Source: Erysipelotrichaceae bacterium
Lineage (GTDB): Bacteria; Bacillota_I; Bacilli_A; Erysipelotrichales; Erysipelotrichaceae
Length of the DNA: 5,728 nucleotides
NCBI GenBank assembly: GCA_900759455.1
Contig: CAAEVI010000079.1
Coordinates: 1 to 5,728, forward strand
Direction: 5' to 3'
In this document: one piece after another, positions 1-5,728 of the stretch
Numbering within the stretch: position 1 is the stretch's first letter
Layout of the letters: the number at the start of each line of letters is the position of its first letter
Position numbers and translations under genes: made by a program
The notes under the pieces: model-generated
The model's database searches: none
What the model saw: the letters and a program-made list of their open reading frames with translations, nothing else
Told to the model about the DNA's origin: nothing

Positions 1-403
1 ACTCCACATCCTGTTCCATATGGATCAGGCGGAAGTATTCCGCCTCTCCGCTTTCCACATTTGTGCATACTGCGTATAATTTTGTTTTTGATTTGTTGAA
101 TGCATCGAAATCATATCGATCCAGCTGTTCCGGTATCGTATGATAGGCGAATTTTGCGTTGAACAGATCACCGCTGGTGACCAGAGAACGAAGTCCCATA
201 TAACGCTTGTCGTGCTGAAAAGTTTCCGTGATGCGGAATGCCCGCCCGCGCTGTTTGGAAACATAACTGCATCCGTGACAGGCACCGGCCGAAACACCGA
301 TCACTGCATTTACTTCAATGTCATTATCAAGAAAGGCGTCCAGTACGCCGCATGTATAGGCTCCGCGCATGCCGCCGCCTTCCAGTATCAGTCCAGATTT
401 CAT
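1..403 (-). CDS. Patatin-like phospholipase family protein (YjjU-type), N-terminal part, cut by window edge
   Basis: Reading the minus strand from the ATG at 403 gives 134 open codons that run off the left edge, so the C-terminus is missing. The protein begins MKSGLILEGGGMRGAYTCGV. The glycine-rich EGGGMRG stretch (residues 8-14) is the patatin oxyanion-hole motif. GVSAGA (36-41) is the GxSxG nucleophile elbow, with Ser38 as the probable catalytic serine. The patatin catalytic Asp (DGG/DGS motif) would lie beyond the edge. The segment after the elbow (HGCSYVSKQRGR, then a YDFDAFNKSKTKLYAVCTN-like stretch) resembles the bacterial YjjU-like subgroup of roughly 280-300 residues. This family hydrolyses acyl esters of lipids, but the substrate here is unknown. 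No signal peptide is visible, so a cytosolic or peripheral membrane location is inferred. The start is supported by GGAGGTG at 417-411, 7 nt upstream, and by an extended -10 just before it. The gene is transcribed divergently from the c-di-AMP receptor gene. Confidence 0.9.
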   Translation of the reverse strand, partial: MKSGLILEGGGMRGAYTCGVLDAFLDNDIEVNAVIGVSAGACHGCSYVSKQRGRAFRITETFQHDKRYMGLRSLVTSGDLFNAKFAYHTIPEQLDRYDFDAFNKSKTKLYAVCTNVESGEAEYFRLIHMEQDVE

Positions 404-429
404 ATAGACGCACCTCCATAGCGTGTATT

Positions 430-438
430 ATTATAGCA
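430..438 (-). promoter_or_regulatory. Extended -10 promoter of the patatin-like gene
   Basis: Read on the minus strand, the sequence is TGCTATAAT: a perfect TATAAT hexamer (435-430) preceded by the TGn extension. The -35 position 17 nt upstream (about 458-453, CATTCC) is poor, which is common for extended -10 promoters. The predicted start near 423 would give a leader of about 20 nt carrying the GGAGGTG ribosome binding site. Confidence 0.7.
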
Positions 439-498
439 CAGGATGGAAATGAGGAATGAAGAGAAAATAAATGAAAAAATATGAAAAACAGAATTCGA

Positions 499-527
499 TT
501 GTAAACGCAATTTCAGAGTGATAAAAT
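499..527 (+). promoter_or_regulatory. Sigma-A-type promoter of the c-di-AMP receptor gene
   Basis: TTGTAA (499-504) and TAAAAT (522-527) are separated by 17 nt, and the -10 is preceded by TGA, giving an extended -10. Transcription would start near 534 and leave a leader of about 24 nt. AGGAG at 546-550 lies 7 nt before the ATG at 558. The promoter does not overlap the divergent promoter at 430-438. Confidence 0.72.
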
Positions 528-557
528 GGAGATAAGAAATCTGATAGGAGTGATAAT

Positions 558-881
558 ATGAAATTAATTTTGGCGATCATGTCAAATGATGACAGCCCTG
601 CTGTTTCAAGCGCATTGACAAAGGAAAATTATCAGGTTACCCGTTTGGCAACGACCGGCGGTTTTCTGCGTGCCGGGAATACGACGCTGATCGTCGGTAC
701 AGAAGATGATCTGGTAGAACGTGCCATTGAGGTGATCGGTGAATATAGCCGCCGCCGCACTGAAGTCGTGCCGAGCACTGCTTCTTACGATATCGGACGT
801 TATGCTTCTTTCCCTGTGGAAGTACAGGTCGGTGGGGCAACGATCTTTGTTGTTGATGTAGAACAGTTTGTAAAATTATAA
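558..881 (+). CDS. darA: Cyclic-di-AMP receptor, PII-like (DarA/PstA/YaaQ family)
   Basis: The protein has 107 residues; family members are typically about 109. The hallmark block TGGFLRAGNTT (33-43) plus Gly47 is intact, followed by PVEVQVGGATIFVVDVEQF (86-104), the conserved C-terminal strand region. Thr28, Phe36, Leu37, Asn41 and Gly47 fall at positions recalled as forming the ligand pocket in Staphylococcus aureus PstA. The family forms PII-like cytosolic trimers that bind c-di-AMP and are thought to pass the signal to still poorly known partners. The B-loop region (about 68-85) appears about two residues shorter than in the Bacillus and Staphylococcus proteins and lacks their GGNAD-like sequence. 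The start is fixed by AGGAG at 546-550. In many Bacillota this gene sits beside tmk and holB; here it stands alone with its own promoter and terminator. It should not be confused with the phosphate-transport PstA permease. Confidence 0.93.
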   Translation: MKLILAIMSNDDSPAVSSALTKENYQVTRLATTGGFLRAGNTTLIVGTEDDLVERAIEVIGEYSRRRTEVVPSTASYDIGRYASFPVEVQVGGATIFVVDVEQFVKL

Positions 882-933
882 GCGTGCCTGCTGTCGAAAA
901 GCAGCCTGCGCATCCAAAAAGAAGAGTCTGTTT

Positions 934-961
934 GAGCTGTTGGCGCAACAGCTCTTTTTTT
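934..961 (+). terminator. Intrinsic terminator after the c-di-AMP receptor gene
   Basis: GAGCTGTTG (934-942) and CAACAGCTC (946-954) form a perfect 9-bp stem closed by a GCG loop and followed by seven T residues (955-961). The hairpin lies 52 nt after the stop at 881 and just before the purD promoter, so the receptor gene is probably monocistronic. Confidence 0.93.
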
Positions 962-967
962 ATCAGA

Positions 968-996
968 TTGTAAAGCGTTTCGAAATAAAGTAAAAT
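968..996 (+). promoter_or_regulatory. Sigma-A-type promoter of purD (and probably fhs)
   Basis: TTGTAA (968-973) and TAAAAT (991-996) are 17 nt apart. The hexamers and spacing are the same as at 499-527. The spacer holds an 8-nt palindrome, TTTCGAAA (978-985), where a repressor could bind, although no regulator can be assigned. Transcription would start near 1003, giving a leader of about 27 nt. That is too short for a purine riboswitch. Confidence 0.72.
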
Positions 997-1017
997 AGAA
1001 GAGTGAGAAAGAGTGTA

Positions 1018-1024
1018 AGAGGTG
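1018..1024 (+). promoter_or_regulatory. Ribosome binding site that sets the purD start
   Basis: AGAGGTG lies 5 nt before the ATG at 1030. It supports 1030 rather than the in-frame GTG at 1003, which sits at the predicted transcription start and has no upstream leader. Confidence 0.75.
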
Positions 1025-1029
1025 ACAGA

Positions 1030-2265
1030 ATGAAGGTATTGGTAATCGGAAAGGGCGGACGTGAACATGCGATCGCTCATGCGGTATCGAAAAGTGCGCT
1101 TGTAACAGAGCTGTATGCGGCACCGGGCAATCCCGGCATGGCGCAGATCGCTGAAAATGTAAAGATCAGTGACAGTGATGTGGAGGGACTGGTTCGCTTT
1201 GCGAAAGAAAAACAGATCGATCTGACGATCGTCGGTCCGGAGCATACACTGGCTCTTGGCGTCGTGGATGCATTTGAAAAAGAAGGCCTGAAGATCTTTG
1301 GCCCGAGCAAGGCGGCTGCACAGGTGGAGTCAAGCAAGGAATTCGCCAAGAAGATCATGGTCAAATACGGAATTCCGACAGCTGCGTATGAGAGCTTTAC
1401 AGATAAAGAGGAAGCGGTTCGCTATGTGAAGCAGCAGGGTGCGCCGATCGTCATCAAGGAAGACGGCTTGAAGGCGGGAAAAGGCGTAACGGTAGCCGAA
1501 AACGAAGAAGAGGCGCTTCAGGCACTGGACATTGCGTTTGCCCAGGACGGCGGCAAGGTCGTGATCGAAGAGTGTCTGCGCGGGTTCGAATTTTCGCTGA
1601 TCTGTTTTGTCTGCGGAGAAGTGGTCGTGCCGATGGAAATCGCGCAGGATCATAAATGTGCCTATGACGGAGACAAGGGACCTAATACCGGCGGAATGGG
1701 CGTGTATTCACCGGTACGCAAGATTACCCCGGAAATTATAGAAGAAACAATGGAAAAGGTCATGAAGCCGATGGCAAAGGCCATGGTGGCGGAAGGTGTT
1801 TCGTTTACCGGCTTTTTATACGGCGGGCTGATGCTGACGGACAAGGGCGTGAAGACGATCGAATTCAATGCCCGTTTCGGAGATCCGGAAGCGGAGGTCA
1901 TCCTGCCGCGGCTGCAGAGTGACTTTGTAGAGGTGATCGAAACAGTAATGGATCATAAGAGCTGCACGCTGTCCTGGAGCGATGATGTGACACTGGGCGT
2001 CGTGCTGGCATCCGGAGGTTATCCGGCATCCAGTACAAAGGGTGCGTTGATCCGGGGACTGGATCAGGTCGATGCCCAGATCTATCATATGGGCACGGCT
2101 TTGAAGGAAGAGGGACTGGTAACCGACGGAGGACGTGTCCTGATCGTCGTCAGCAAAGAAAAAACATTGGAACAGGCATATGCCAAAGCTTATGAAGAAG
2201 TAAAGAAGATTGACTGCGACTGCCTGTTTTACCGCAATGATATCGGAAAAAAGGATATGAACTGA
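1030..2265 (+). CDS. purD: Phosphoribosylamine--glycine ligase (GAR synthetase)
   Basis: PurD joins 5-phosphoribosylamine, glycine and ATP to give glycinamide ribonucleotide, the second step of de novo purine synthesis, in the cytosol. The 411-residue product matches the usual 410-430. It opens with the N-domain motif GKGGREHA (7-14) and PGNPG (32-36), then has GPSKAAAQ. The ATP-grasp region contains IKEDGLKAGKGV (142-153), QDHKCAYDGDKG before GPNTGGMG (217-224), and EFNARFGDPE (278-287), where Glu278 and Asn280 are the expected metal ligands. The C-terminal domain ends in a FYRNDIG stretch, as in Bacillus PurD. Small departures from the sequence I recall are VGPEHTL for VGPEVPL, KEDGLKAGKG for KADGLAAGKG and DPEAE for DPETQ; none suggests loss of function. 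A longer reading from the GTG at 1003 would add nine residues before the nucleotide-binding strand and is unlikely. No terminator follows, and fhs begins 103 nt downstream, so one transcript is likely. Confidence 0.97.
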   Translation: MKVLVIGKGGREHAIAHAVSKSALVTELYAAPGNPGMAQIAENVKISDSDVEGLVRFAKEKQIDLTIVGPEHTLALGVVDAFEKEGLKIFGPSKAAAQVESSKEFAKKIMVKYGIPTAAYESFTDKEEAVRYVKQQGAPIVIKEDGLKAGKGVTVAENEEEALQALDIAFAQDGGKVVIEECLRGFEFSLICFVCGEVVVPMEIAQDHKCAYDGDKGPNTGGMGVYSPVRKITPEIIEETMEKVMKPMAKAMVAEGVSFTGFLYGGLMLTDKGVKTIEFNARFGDPEAEVILPRLQSDFVEVIETVMDHKSCTLSWSDDVTLGVVLASGGYPASSTKGALIRGLDQVDAQIYHMGTALKEEGLVTDGGRVLIVVSKEKTLEQAYAKAYEEVKKIDCDCLFYRNDIGKKDMN

Positions 2266-2368
2266 CAGCGAATATCCAAAATGCGACAGAAAGAATAAAC
2301 GAATTGTGTTTTACTGAATCAAAGGGATGTTGACATTCAATCGTACATGAAAGAGAGGATATGCGCGT

Positions 2369-4039
2369 ATGTTTAAAACTGATTTAGAGATTGCCCAGGA
2401 ATGTGTGATGGATCCGATCCTTAAAGTTGCGGAGAAAATCGGACTGAAAGAAGATGACCTGGAATATTATGGAAAGTATAAGGCAAAGATCGATCTGGAT
2501 GTGCTTCGCCGCAACAGCGAGCGAAAAGACGGAAAGCTGATCCTTGTCACTGCCATCAACCCGACCAAAGCCGGCGAGGGAAAATCAACGACGACCGTAG
2601 GACTGGGAGATGCCTTGCATAAGCTGGGCAAGAAGGCGATGATCGCCCTTCGTGAGCCGAGCCTCGGTCCGGTATTCGGACTGAAAGGCGGGGCTGCCGG
2701 CGGAGGTTATGCTCAGGTCGTTCCGATGGAGGATATCAACCTTCATTTCACCGGCGACATGCATGCCATCACAACTGCCAACAATCTGATTTCCGCCTGT
2801 CTGGACAATCATATTCATCAGGGCAATGAACTGGACATCGATATTGAACGCATCATGTGGAAACGTTGTCTGGACATGAATGACCGTGCCCTGCGCCAGA
2901 TCGAGATCGGACTGGGCCCGAAGGCAAACGGCGTCGAACGAAAAGACGGATTTAATATTACGGTCGCATCTGAAGTTATGGCTGTTTTATGTCTGGCAAC
3001 TTCGCTGGAGGACCTGAAGGAACGCTTTGCCAATATGCTGGTGGCATACAATACAAAGGGCGAGCCGGTATATGTCCGGGATCTTCATATCGAGGGTGCA
3101 TTGGCCATGGTCATGAAAGATGCCATCAAGCCGAACCTGATACAGACACTGGAACATAATCCGGTGATCATGCACGGCGGGCCTTTCGCCAACATCGCCC
3201 ATGGCTGCAACTCGGTACTGGCAACCAAAATGTGTCTGAAGCTGGCCGACTATACAGTGACGGAAGCAGGCTTTGGTGCTGATCTGGGGGCCGAGAAATT
3301 TTTGGATATCAAATGCCGTTTCGCGGATCTGCATCCGAATGCGGTCGTGATCGTTGCGACGATCCGTGCCCTGAAGCAGCATGGCAATGTCGCATTTGAA
3401 AACCTGAAAGAAGAAAATGTGGAGGCAATGCTCGAGGGCTGCGCCAACCTGGCAAAACATATCGAAACCGTCAAGACATTCGGCCTTCCGTATGTGGTGG
3501 CAATCAACGAATTCGCCACAGATACAGCTGCCGAGGTAGAGGCGCTGGAAAACTGGTGTCGTGAAAACGGCCATCCGATGGCTCTGTCCAAAGTATGGGA
3601 AAAAGGCGGAGAAGGAGGCATGGATCTGGCACGCATCGTTGTCGATCTGTGTGAAAAAGAAAACAGCTATCATCCGCTGTATGATGTAAAGGATACCATC
3701 GAGAACAAGATCGAAACGATTGCCAAAACATGTTACGGCGCTGACGGTGTCGAATATACGCCGGAGGCCTTGGAACAGCTGATGCAGATCAAGGCAAACG
3801 GCTGGGATCAGATGCCGATCTGCATGGCGAAGACGCCGACTTCTCTGAGCGATCAGGATAAGCTGTACGGTGCACCGAAGGGATTTAAGATCACCGTGCG
3901 TGAGTTCCGTCCGTCACTGGGCGCAGGCTTTATCGTGGCGCTGACCGGAAAAGTACTGACCATGCCTGGTCTGCCAAAGAAACCGGCCGCATTGAATATG
4001 GATATCGATGAAAAAGGACACATCGTCGGACTGTTCTGA
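2369..4039 (+). CDS. fhs: Formate--tetrahydrofolate ligase (10-formyl-THF synthetase)
   Basis: Fhs uses ATP to join formate to tetrahydrofolate, giving 10-formyl-THF, the formyl donor for PurN and PurH and for initiator tRNA. The 556-residue length is typical of the monofunctional bacterial enzyme. The P-loop-like motif PTKAGEGKSTTT starts at residue 65, with Lys72 and Ser73 in the nucleotide site. REPSLGP (95-101) and the glycine-rich GLKGGAAGGGYAQV run into INLHFTGDMHAI (123-134), all family signatures. HGGPFANIAHGCNS lies mid-protein, and the C-terminus carries SLGAGFIVALTGKVLTMPGLPKKPAA. No frameshift or lost motif is seen. The ATG at 2369 follows AGAGAGGA (2352-2359) at 9 nt. A second ATG at 2361 is out of frame, too close to that site, and opens only eight codons. 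No promoter could be supported in the 103-nt gap after purD, so co-transcription with purD is inferred. Confidence 0.97.
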   Translation: MFKTDLEIAQECVMDPILKVAEKIGLKEDDLEYYGKYKAKIDLDVLRRNSERKDGKLILVTAINPTKAGEGKSTTTVGLGDALHKLGKKAMIALREPSLGPVFGLKGGAAGGGYAQVVPMEDINLHFTGDMHAITTANNLISACLDNHIHQGNELDIDIERIMWKRCLDMNDRALRQIEIGLGPKANGVERKDGFNITVASEVMAVLCLATSLEDLKERFANMLVAYNTKGEPVYVRDLHIEGALAMVMKDAIKPNLIQTLEHNPVIMHGGPFANIAHGCNSVLATKMCLKLADYTVTEAGFGADLGAEKFLDIKCRFADLHPNAVVIVATIRALKQHGNVAFENLKEENVEAMLEGCANLAKHIETVKTFGLPYVVAINEFATDTAAEVEALENWCRENGHPMALSKVWEKGGEGGMDLARIVVDLCEKENSYHPLYDVKDTIENKIETIAKTCYGADGVEYTPEALEQLMQIKANGWDQMPICMAKTPTSLSDQDKLYGAPKGFKITVREFRPSLGAGFIVALTGKVLTMPGLPKKPAALNMDIDEKGHIVGLF

Positions 4040-4045
4040 TACAAT

Positions 4046-4074
4046 TTGGAATATCCTTGCAAAAGCAGTATAAT
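4046..4074 (+). promoter_or_regulatory. Sigma-A-type promoter of the RDD-PHP gene
   Basis: TTGGAA (4046-4051) and a perfect TATAAT (4069-4074) are spaced by 17 nt. The promoter starts 6 nt after the fhs stop, and transcription would begin near 4081. No terminator separates it from fhs, so readthrough from the purD-fhs transcript is also possible. Confidence 0.75.
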
Positions 4075-4112
4075 GAAAAAAGAACAGAACAATTGAACGG
4101 AGATGACTTGCA

Positions 4113-5621
4113 ATGGAAAAACAGAAAAAAGAATACAGCGCCATGCAGCGCATGAAAGCATATATTCTAAAAAAGGCACAGCTGTATAATCAGCACGGGT
4201 ACCGTCATGCACAGCCATTAGCCAGAAATAAAGAGGCGTATGAGGATCATACCTATGCCTATATGATTGATTTGTGTGTCGCACTTCTTCCGGCACTCTT
4301 ATGGGTCTTTGTCTTTATTCTGATCATCTGCGGCATCCTGCCTGTTTTTCTGTTGACTCCGATGTATTGGATCACACTGGTGCTGCTGGTGGTGACCAGC
4401 TTTGGACTGACCGGATGGTTTTCGCTTCGCTCCCACGGGTTGAGCTTCGGGCGTTTTCTGATCGGTCTGAAAGTCGTTCGTAAAAACAATAAAGAAGCGT
4501 CTCCCGGTGTGCTGCTGCTCAGAGAAATCATCGAGGTCGGCATTCCGGTGGCTGTTCTCGGCTATTTCTTCAATGTGTTGGGAATGCTCGCTTTCTGGTT
4601 TTTGAATGTGATCGTGGCGATCGCCAGCCCGGGCCAGCGTACGATCGCGGACTGGCTGCTGGGAACAAGGGTCATTTACGAGCCGCATGTCAATATTCGT
4701 TTTGAAGAAGATGTGAAAAAAGAGATGACCGTTTCGCCGATCGATCTGCATATTCATTCCAGTTTCAGCGATGACGGTTATTACAGTGTGGAGGACTTGT
4801 TCGTGAAGGCCAAGGAAGCCGGCCTGAAAGTGATTTCCATTACCGATCATAACTGTGTGCGGGCCAATACGCAGGCGCGAAGAATGAGCGTGCTTTATGG
4901 CGTCGACTATGTTGCCGGCATCGAAATTGACTGTACCTTCCGCGGTCGCAGGCTGCGTGTGCTCGGTTACTATATCGATGAACGCAATGAATTGTTTGAC
5001 GCGATCGAGAGCGAATCGCTGAAGCGTGAAAAGAAAGCAAGTCTGGAACGCGGCCGAAAGCTGGAAGAATACGCGGGCATCTTTGTGGATATGGAACGGA
5101 TGCTGGAAAAAACCAGATTCCAGAATGTCAGCGGTAAACAGATCGGACGTTTCGTGTTCGATCATCCGACCTACCGTGAATATCCGCTGATCCAGAAATA
5201 TTTAAACAAGTATCCGAATGAAGATGCGGCTGTCAATCATTTTGCGAAGGATATGTTTGATAAGGGCGGGCCTTGTTATGTGGAACTGACCTACCCGTCA
5301 TTATATGATATCCTGGAGATCGTTCATCTGGCGGAGGGCATTGCCGTGTTATCCAGCTGGGGATGTGACGAATTCGATGATGCCTTCATCGAGAAAGTGC
5401 TGGCAGAGGGCTTTGACGGTATTGAGGTATTCTCGCCGCTGATCAAAAAAGAGACAAGCAACCGTCTGTTGAAAGCAGCCAAGGAGCATCGTCTGCTGAT
5501 CAGTGCGGGAAGCGATTTCCATGGACCGACACATCCGGAACATTATCTGGGTGTTACCCATTGTCCGCCGAAGGCACTGCCGCTGGTGGAAATATTGACA
5601 CAGGCATCTCCGAATACATGA
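4113..5621 (+). CDS. RDD-domain membrane protein fused to a PHP-type phosphoesterase domain
   Basis: The 502-residue protein has two parts. Residues 1-50 are basic and soluble. Residues 51-190 resemble an RDD membrane domain: hydrophobic spans at about 52-75 and 84-102, a basic loop with GLSFGRFLIGLKVV (109-122), a long hydrophobic stretch at 139-172 that may be two short spans, then TIADWLLGTRVI (177-188). The first RDD arginine position seems to be His46; Asp53 and Asp180 remain. Residues 208-495 form a PHP domain of the YciV/TrpH type: DLHIHSSFSDDG (211-222), ITDHN (243-247), GIEID (269-273, Glu271) and SDFHGP (467-472). Two usual His ligands appear replaced, by Arg282 and Ser415. PHP proteins are metal-dependent phosphoesterases or nucleases, but the substrate here is unknown. 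A basic N-terminus and loop with four spans would put the PHP domain in the cytosol (inference). GGAG at 4099-4102 lies 10 nt before the ATG. The reading frame crosses the domain junction without interruption. Confidence 0.85.
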   Translation: MEKQKKEYSAMQRMKAYILKKAQLYNQHGYRHAQPLARNKEAYEDHTYAYMIDLCVALLPALLWVFVFILIICGILPVFLLTPMYWITLVLLVVTSFGLTGWFSLRSHGLSFGRFLIGLKVVRKNNKEASPGVLLLREIIEVGIPVAVLGYFFNVLGMLAFWFLNVIVAIASPGQRTIADWLLGTRVIYEPHVNIRFEEDVKKEMTVSPIDLHIHSSFSDDGYYSVEDLFVKAKEAGLKVISITDHNCVRANTQARRMSVLYGVDYVAGIEIDCTFRGRRLRVLGYYIDERNELFDAIESESLKREKKASLERGRKLEEYAGIFVDMERMLEKTRFQNVSGKQIGRFVFDHPTYREYPLIQKYLNKYPNEDAAVNHFAKDMFDKGGPCYVELTYPSLYDILEIVHLAEGIAVLSSWGCDEFDDAFIEKVLAEGFDGIEVFSPLIKKETSNRLLKAAKEHRLLISAGSDFHGPTHPEHYLGVTHCPPKALPLVEILTQASPNT

Positions 5622-5634
5622 TCATTAATATTAA

Positions 5635-5681
5635 GGGGCTGTAACGAGAAATGATTGAAACAGCATTTGTCAAACAGCCTC
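5635..5681. repeat. Imperfect inverted repeat after the RDD-PHP gene (possible weak terminator)
   Basis: GGGGCTGT (5635-5642) can pair with ACAGCCTC (5674-5681) over 8 bp with one G-T pair. Inside it, TTGA (5655-5658) pairs with TCAA (5670-5673), which extends the right arm without a gap. AAACAGC also occurs twice directly (5658-5664 and 5672-5678). No run of T follows on the plus strand, and only a mild T-rich stretch follows on the minus strand, so an intrinsic terminator is uncertain. The rest of 5622-5728 shows no supported gene. Confidence 0.4.
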
Positions 5682-5728
5682 AGAAATAAAAAGGAACCGT
5701 AATATTTGGATAGATTGTGTCCTTATAT

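Noticed and set aside
140..421. 93-codon plus-strand reading frame
   Set aside because: It is antisense to the patatin-like gene, whose protein motifs are clear, and it shows no recognisable protein features.
888..904. CTGCT/AGCAG hairpin just after the c-di-AMP receptor gene
   Set aside because: It has only five base pairs and no T-run; the real terminator is at 934-961.
968..985. Possible catabolite-response or PurR-like operator in the purD promoter
   Set aside because: The TGTAAAGCGTTTCG stretch misses key positions of the recalled catabolite-response consensus, and no paired PurR-type boxes are present.
1003..1029. GTG at 1003 as an upstream start for purD
   Set aside because: It sits at the predicted transcription start, has no ribosome binding site, and would add nine residues before the conserved N-terminal strand; the ATG at 1030 has AGAGGTG upstream.
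637..1245. 202-codon minus-strand reading frame
   Set aside because: It is antisense to the c-di-AMP receptor gene and the start of purD and runs through the terminator and purD promoter; no motif was recognised.
2330..2335. Perfect TTGACA before fhs as a -35 element
   Set aside because: The matching -10 position (2353-2358) reads GAGAGG and lies in the ribosome binding site, so no promoter can form.
2987..3673. 228-codon minus-strand reading frame inside fhs
   Set aside because: It is fully antisense to an intact fhs; the His- and Cys-rich composition is typical of a shadow frame.
4299..5165. 288-codon minus-strand reading frame
   Set aside because: It is antisense to the RDD-PHP gene, where clear motifs exist on the plus strand; it is rich in His and Gln, as expected of a shadow frame.
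5651..5689. 12-codon plus-strand frame after the RDD-PHP gene
   Set aside because: It is very short, lies largely in the inverted repeat, and has no well-placed ribosome binding site.
5680..5727. Minus-strand open tail of 15 codons ending in TGA, as the end of a convergent gene
   Set aside because: It is too short to judge and shows no recognisable motif, although a convergent gene beyond the edge cannot be excluded.

Overview
The window looks like a chromosomal stretch of a mid-GC member of the Bacillota. It has strong GGAGG-type ribosome binding sites, sigma-A-like promoters, a DarA/PstA-type cyclic-di-AMP receptor, and a PurD resembling the Bacillus enzyme. Monofunctional formate-tetrahydrofolate ligase is common in this phylum. 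An Erysipelotrichia-like or clostridial host fits, but that is inference and not provable from this sequence. No tRNA, rRNA, CRISPR array, insertion sequence or phage gene was seen.

Layout: (1) 1-403, minus strand: the N-terminal 134 codons of a patatin-like phospholipase of the YjjU type, cut by the left edge. (2) 404-557: a divergent intergenic region with a promoter for each flanking gene. (3) 558-881, plus: a PII-like c-di-AMP receptor (darA/pstA family), closed by a clean intrinsic terminator at 934-961. (4) 968-2265: a new promoter and purD. (5) 2369-4039: fhs, with no supported promoter of its own and no terminator before it, so probably co-transcribed with purD. (6) 4046-5621: a good promoter directly after fhs drives a 502-residue protein joining an RDD-type membrane domain to a PHP metallo-phosphoesterase domain. 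(7) 5622-5728: a non-coding tail with an imperfect inverted repeat.

PurD makes glycinamide ribonucleotide, and Fhs makes 10-formyl-THF, the one-carbon donor used at two later steps of purine synthesis. The purD-fhs pair is therefore a coherent purine/one-carbon unit. The c-di-AMP receptor upstream is separated from it by a terminator, although its promoter closely resembles the purD promoter.

Most of the window is ordinary housekeeping sequence. The item most worth a second look is the RDD-PHP fusion, whose PHP site appears to lack two histidines that usually bind metal in this family.
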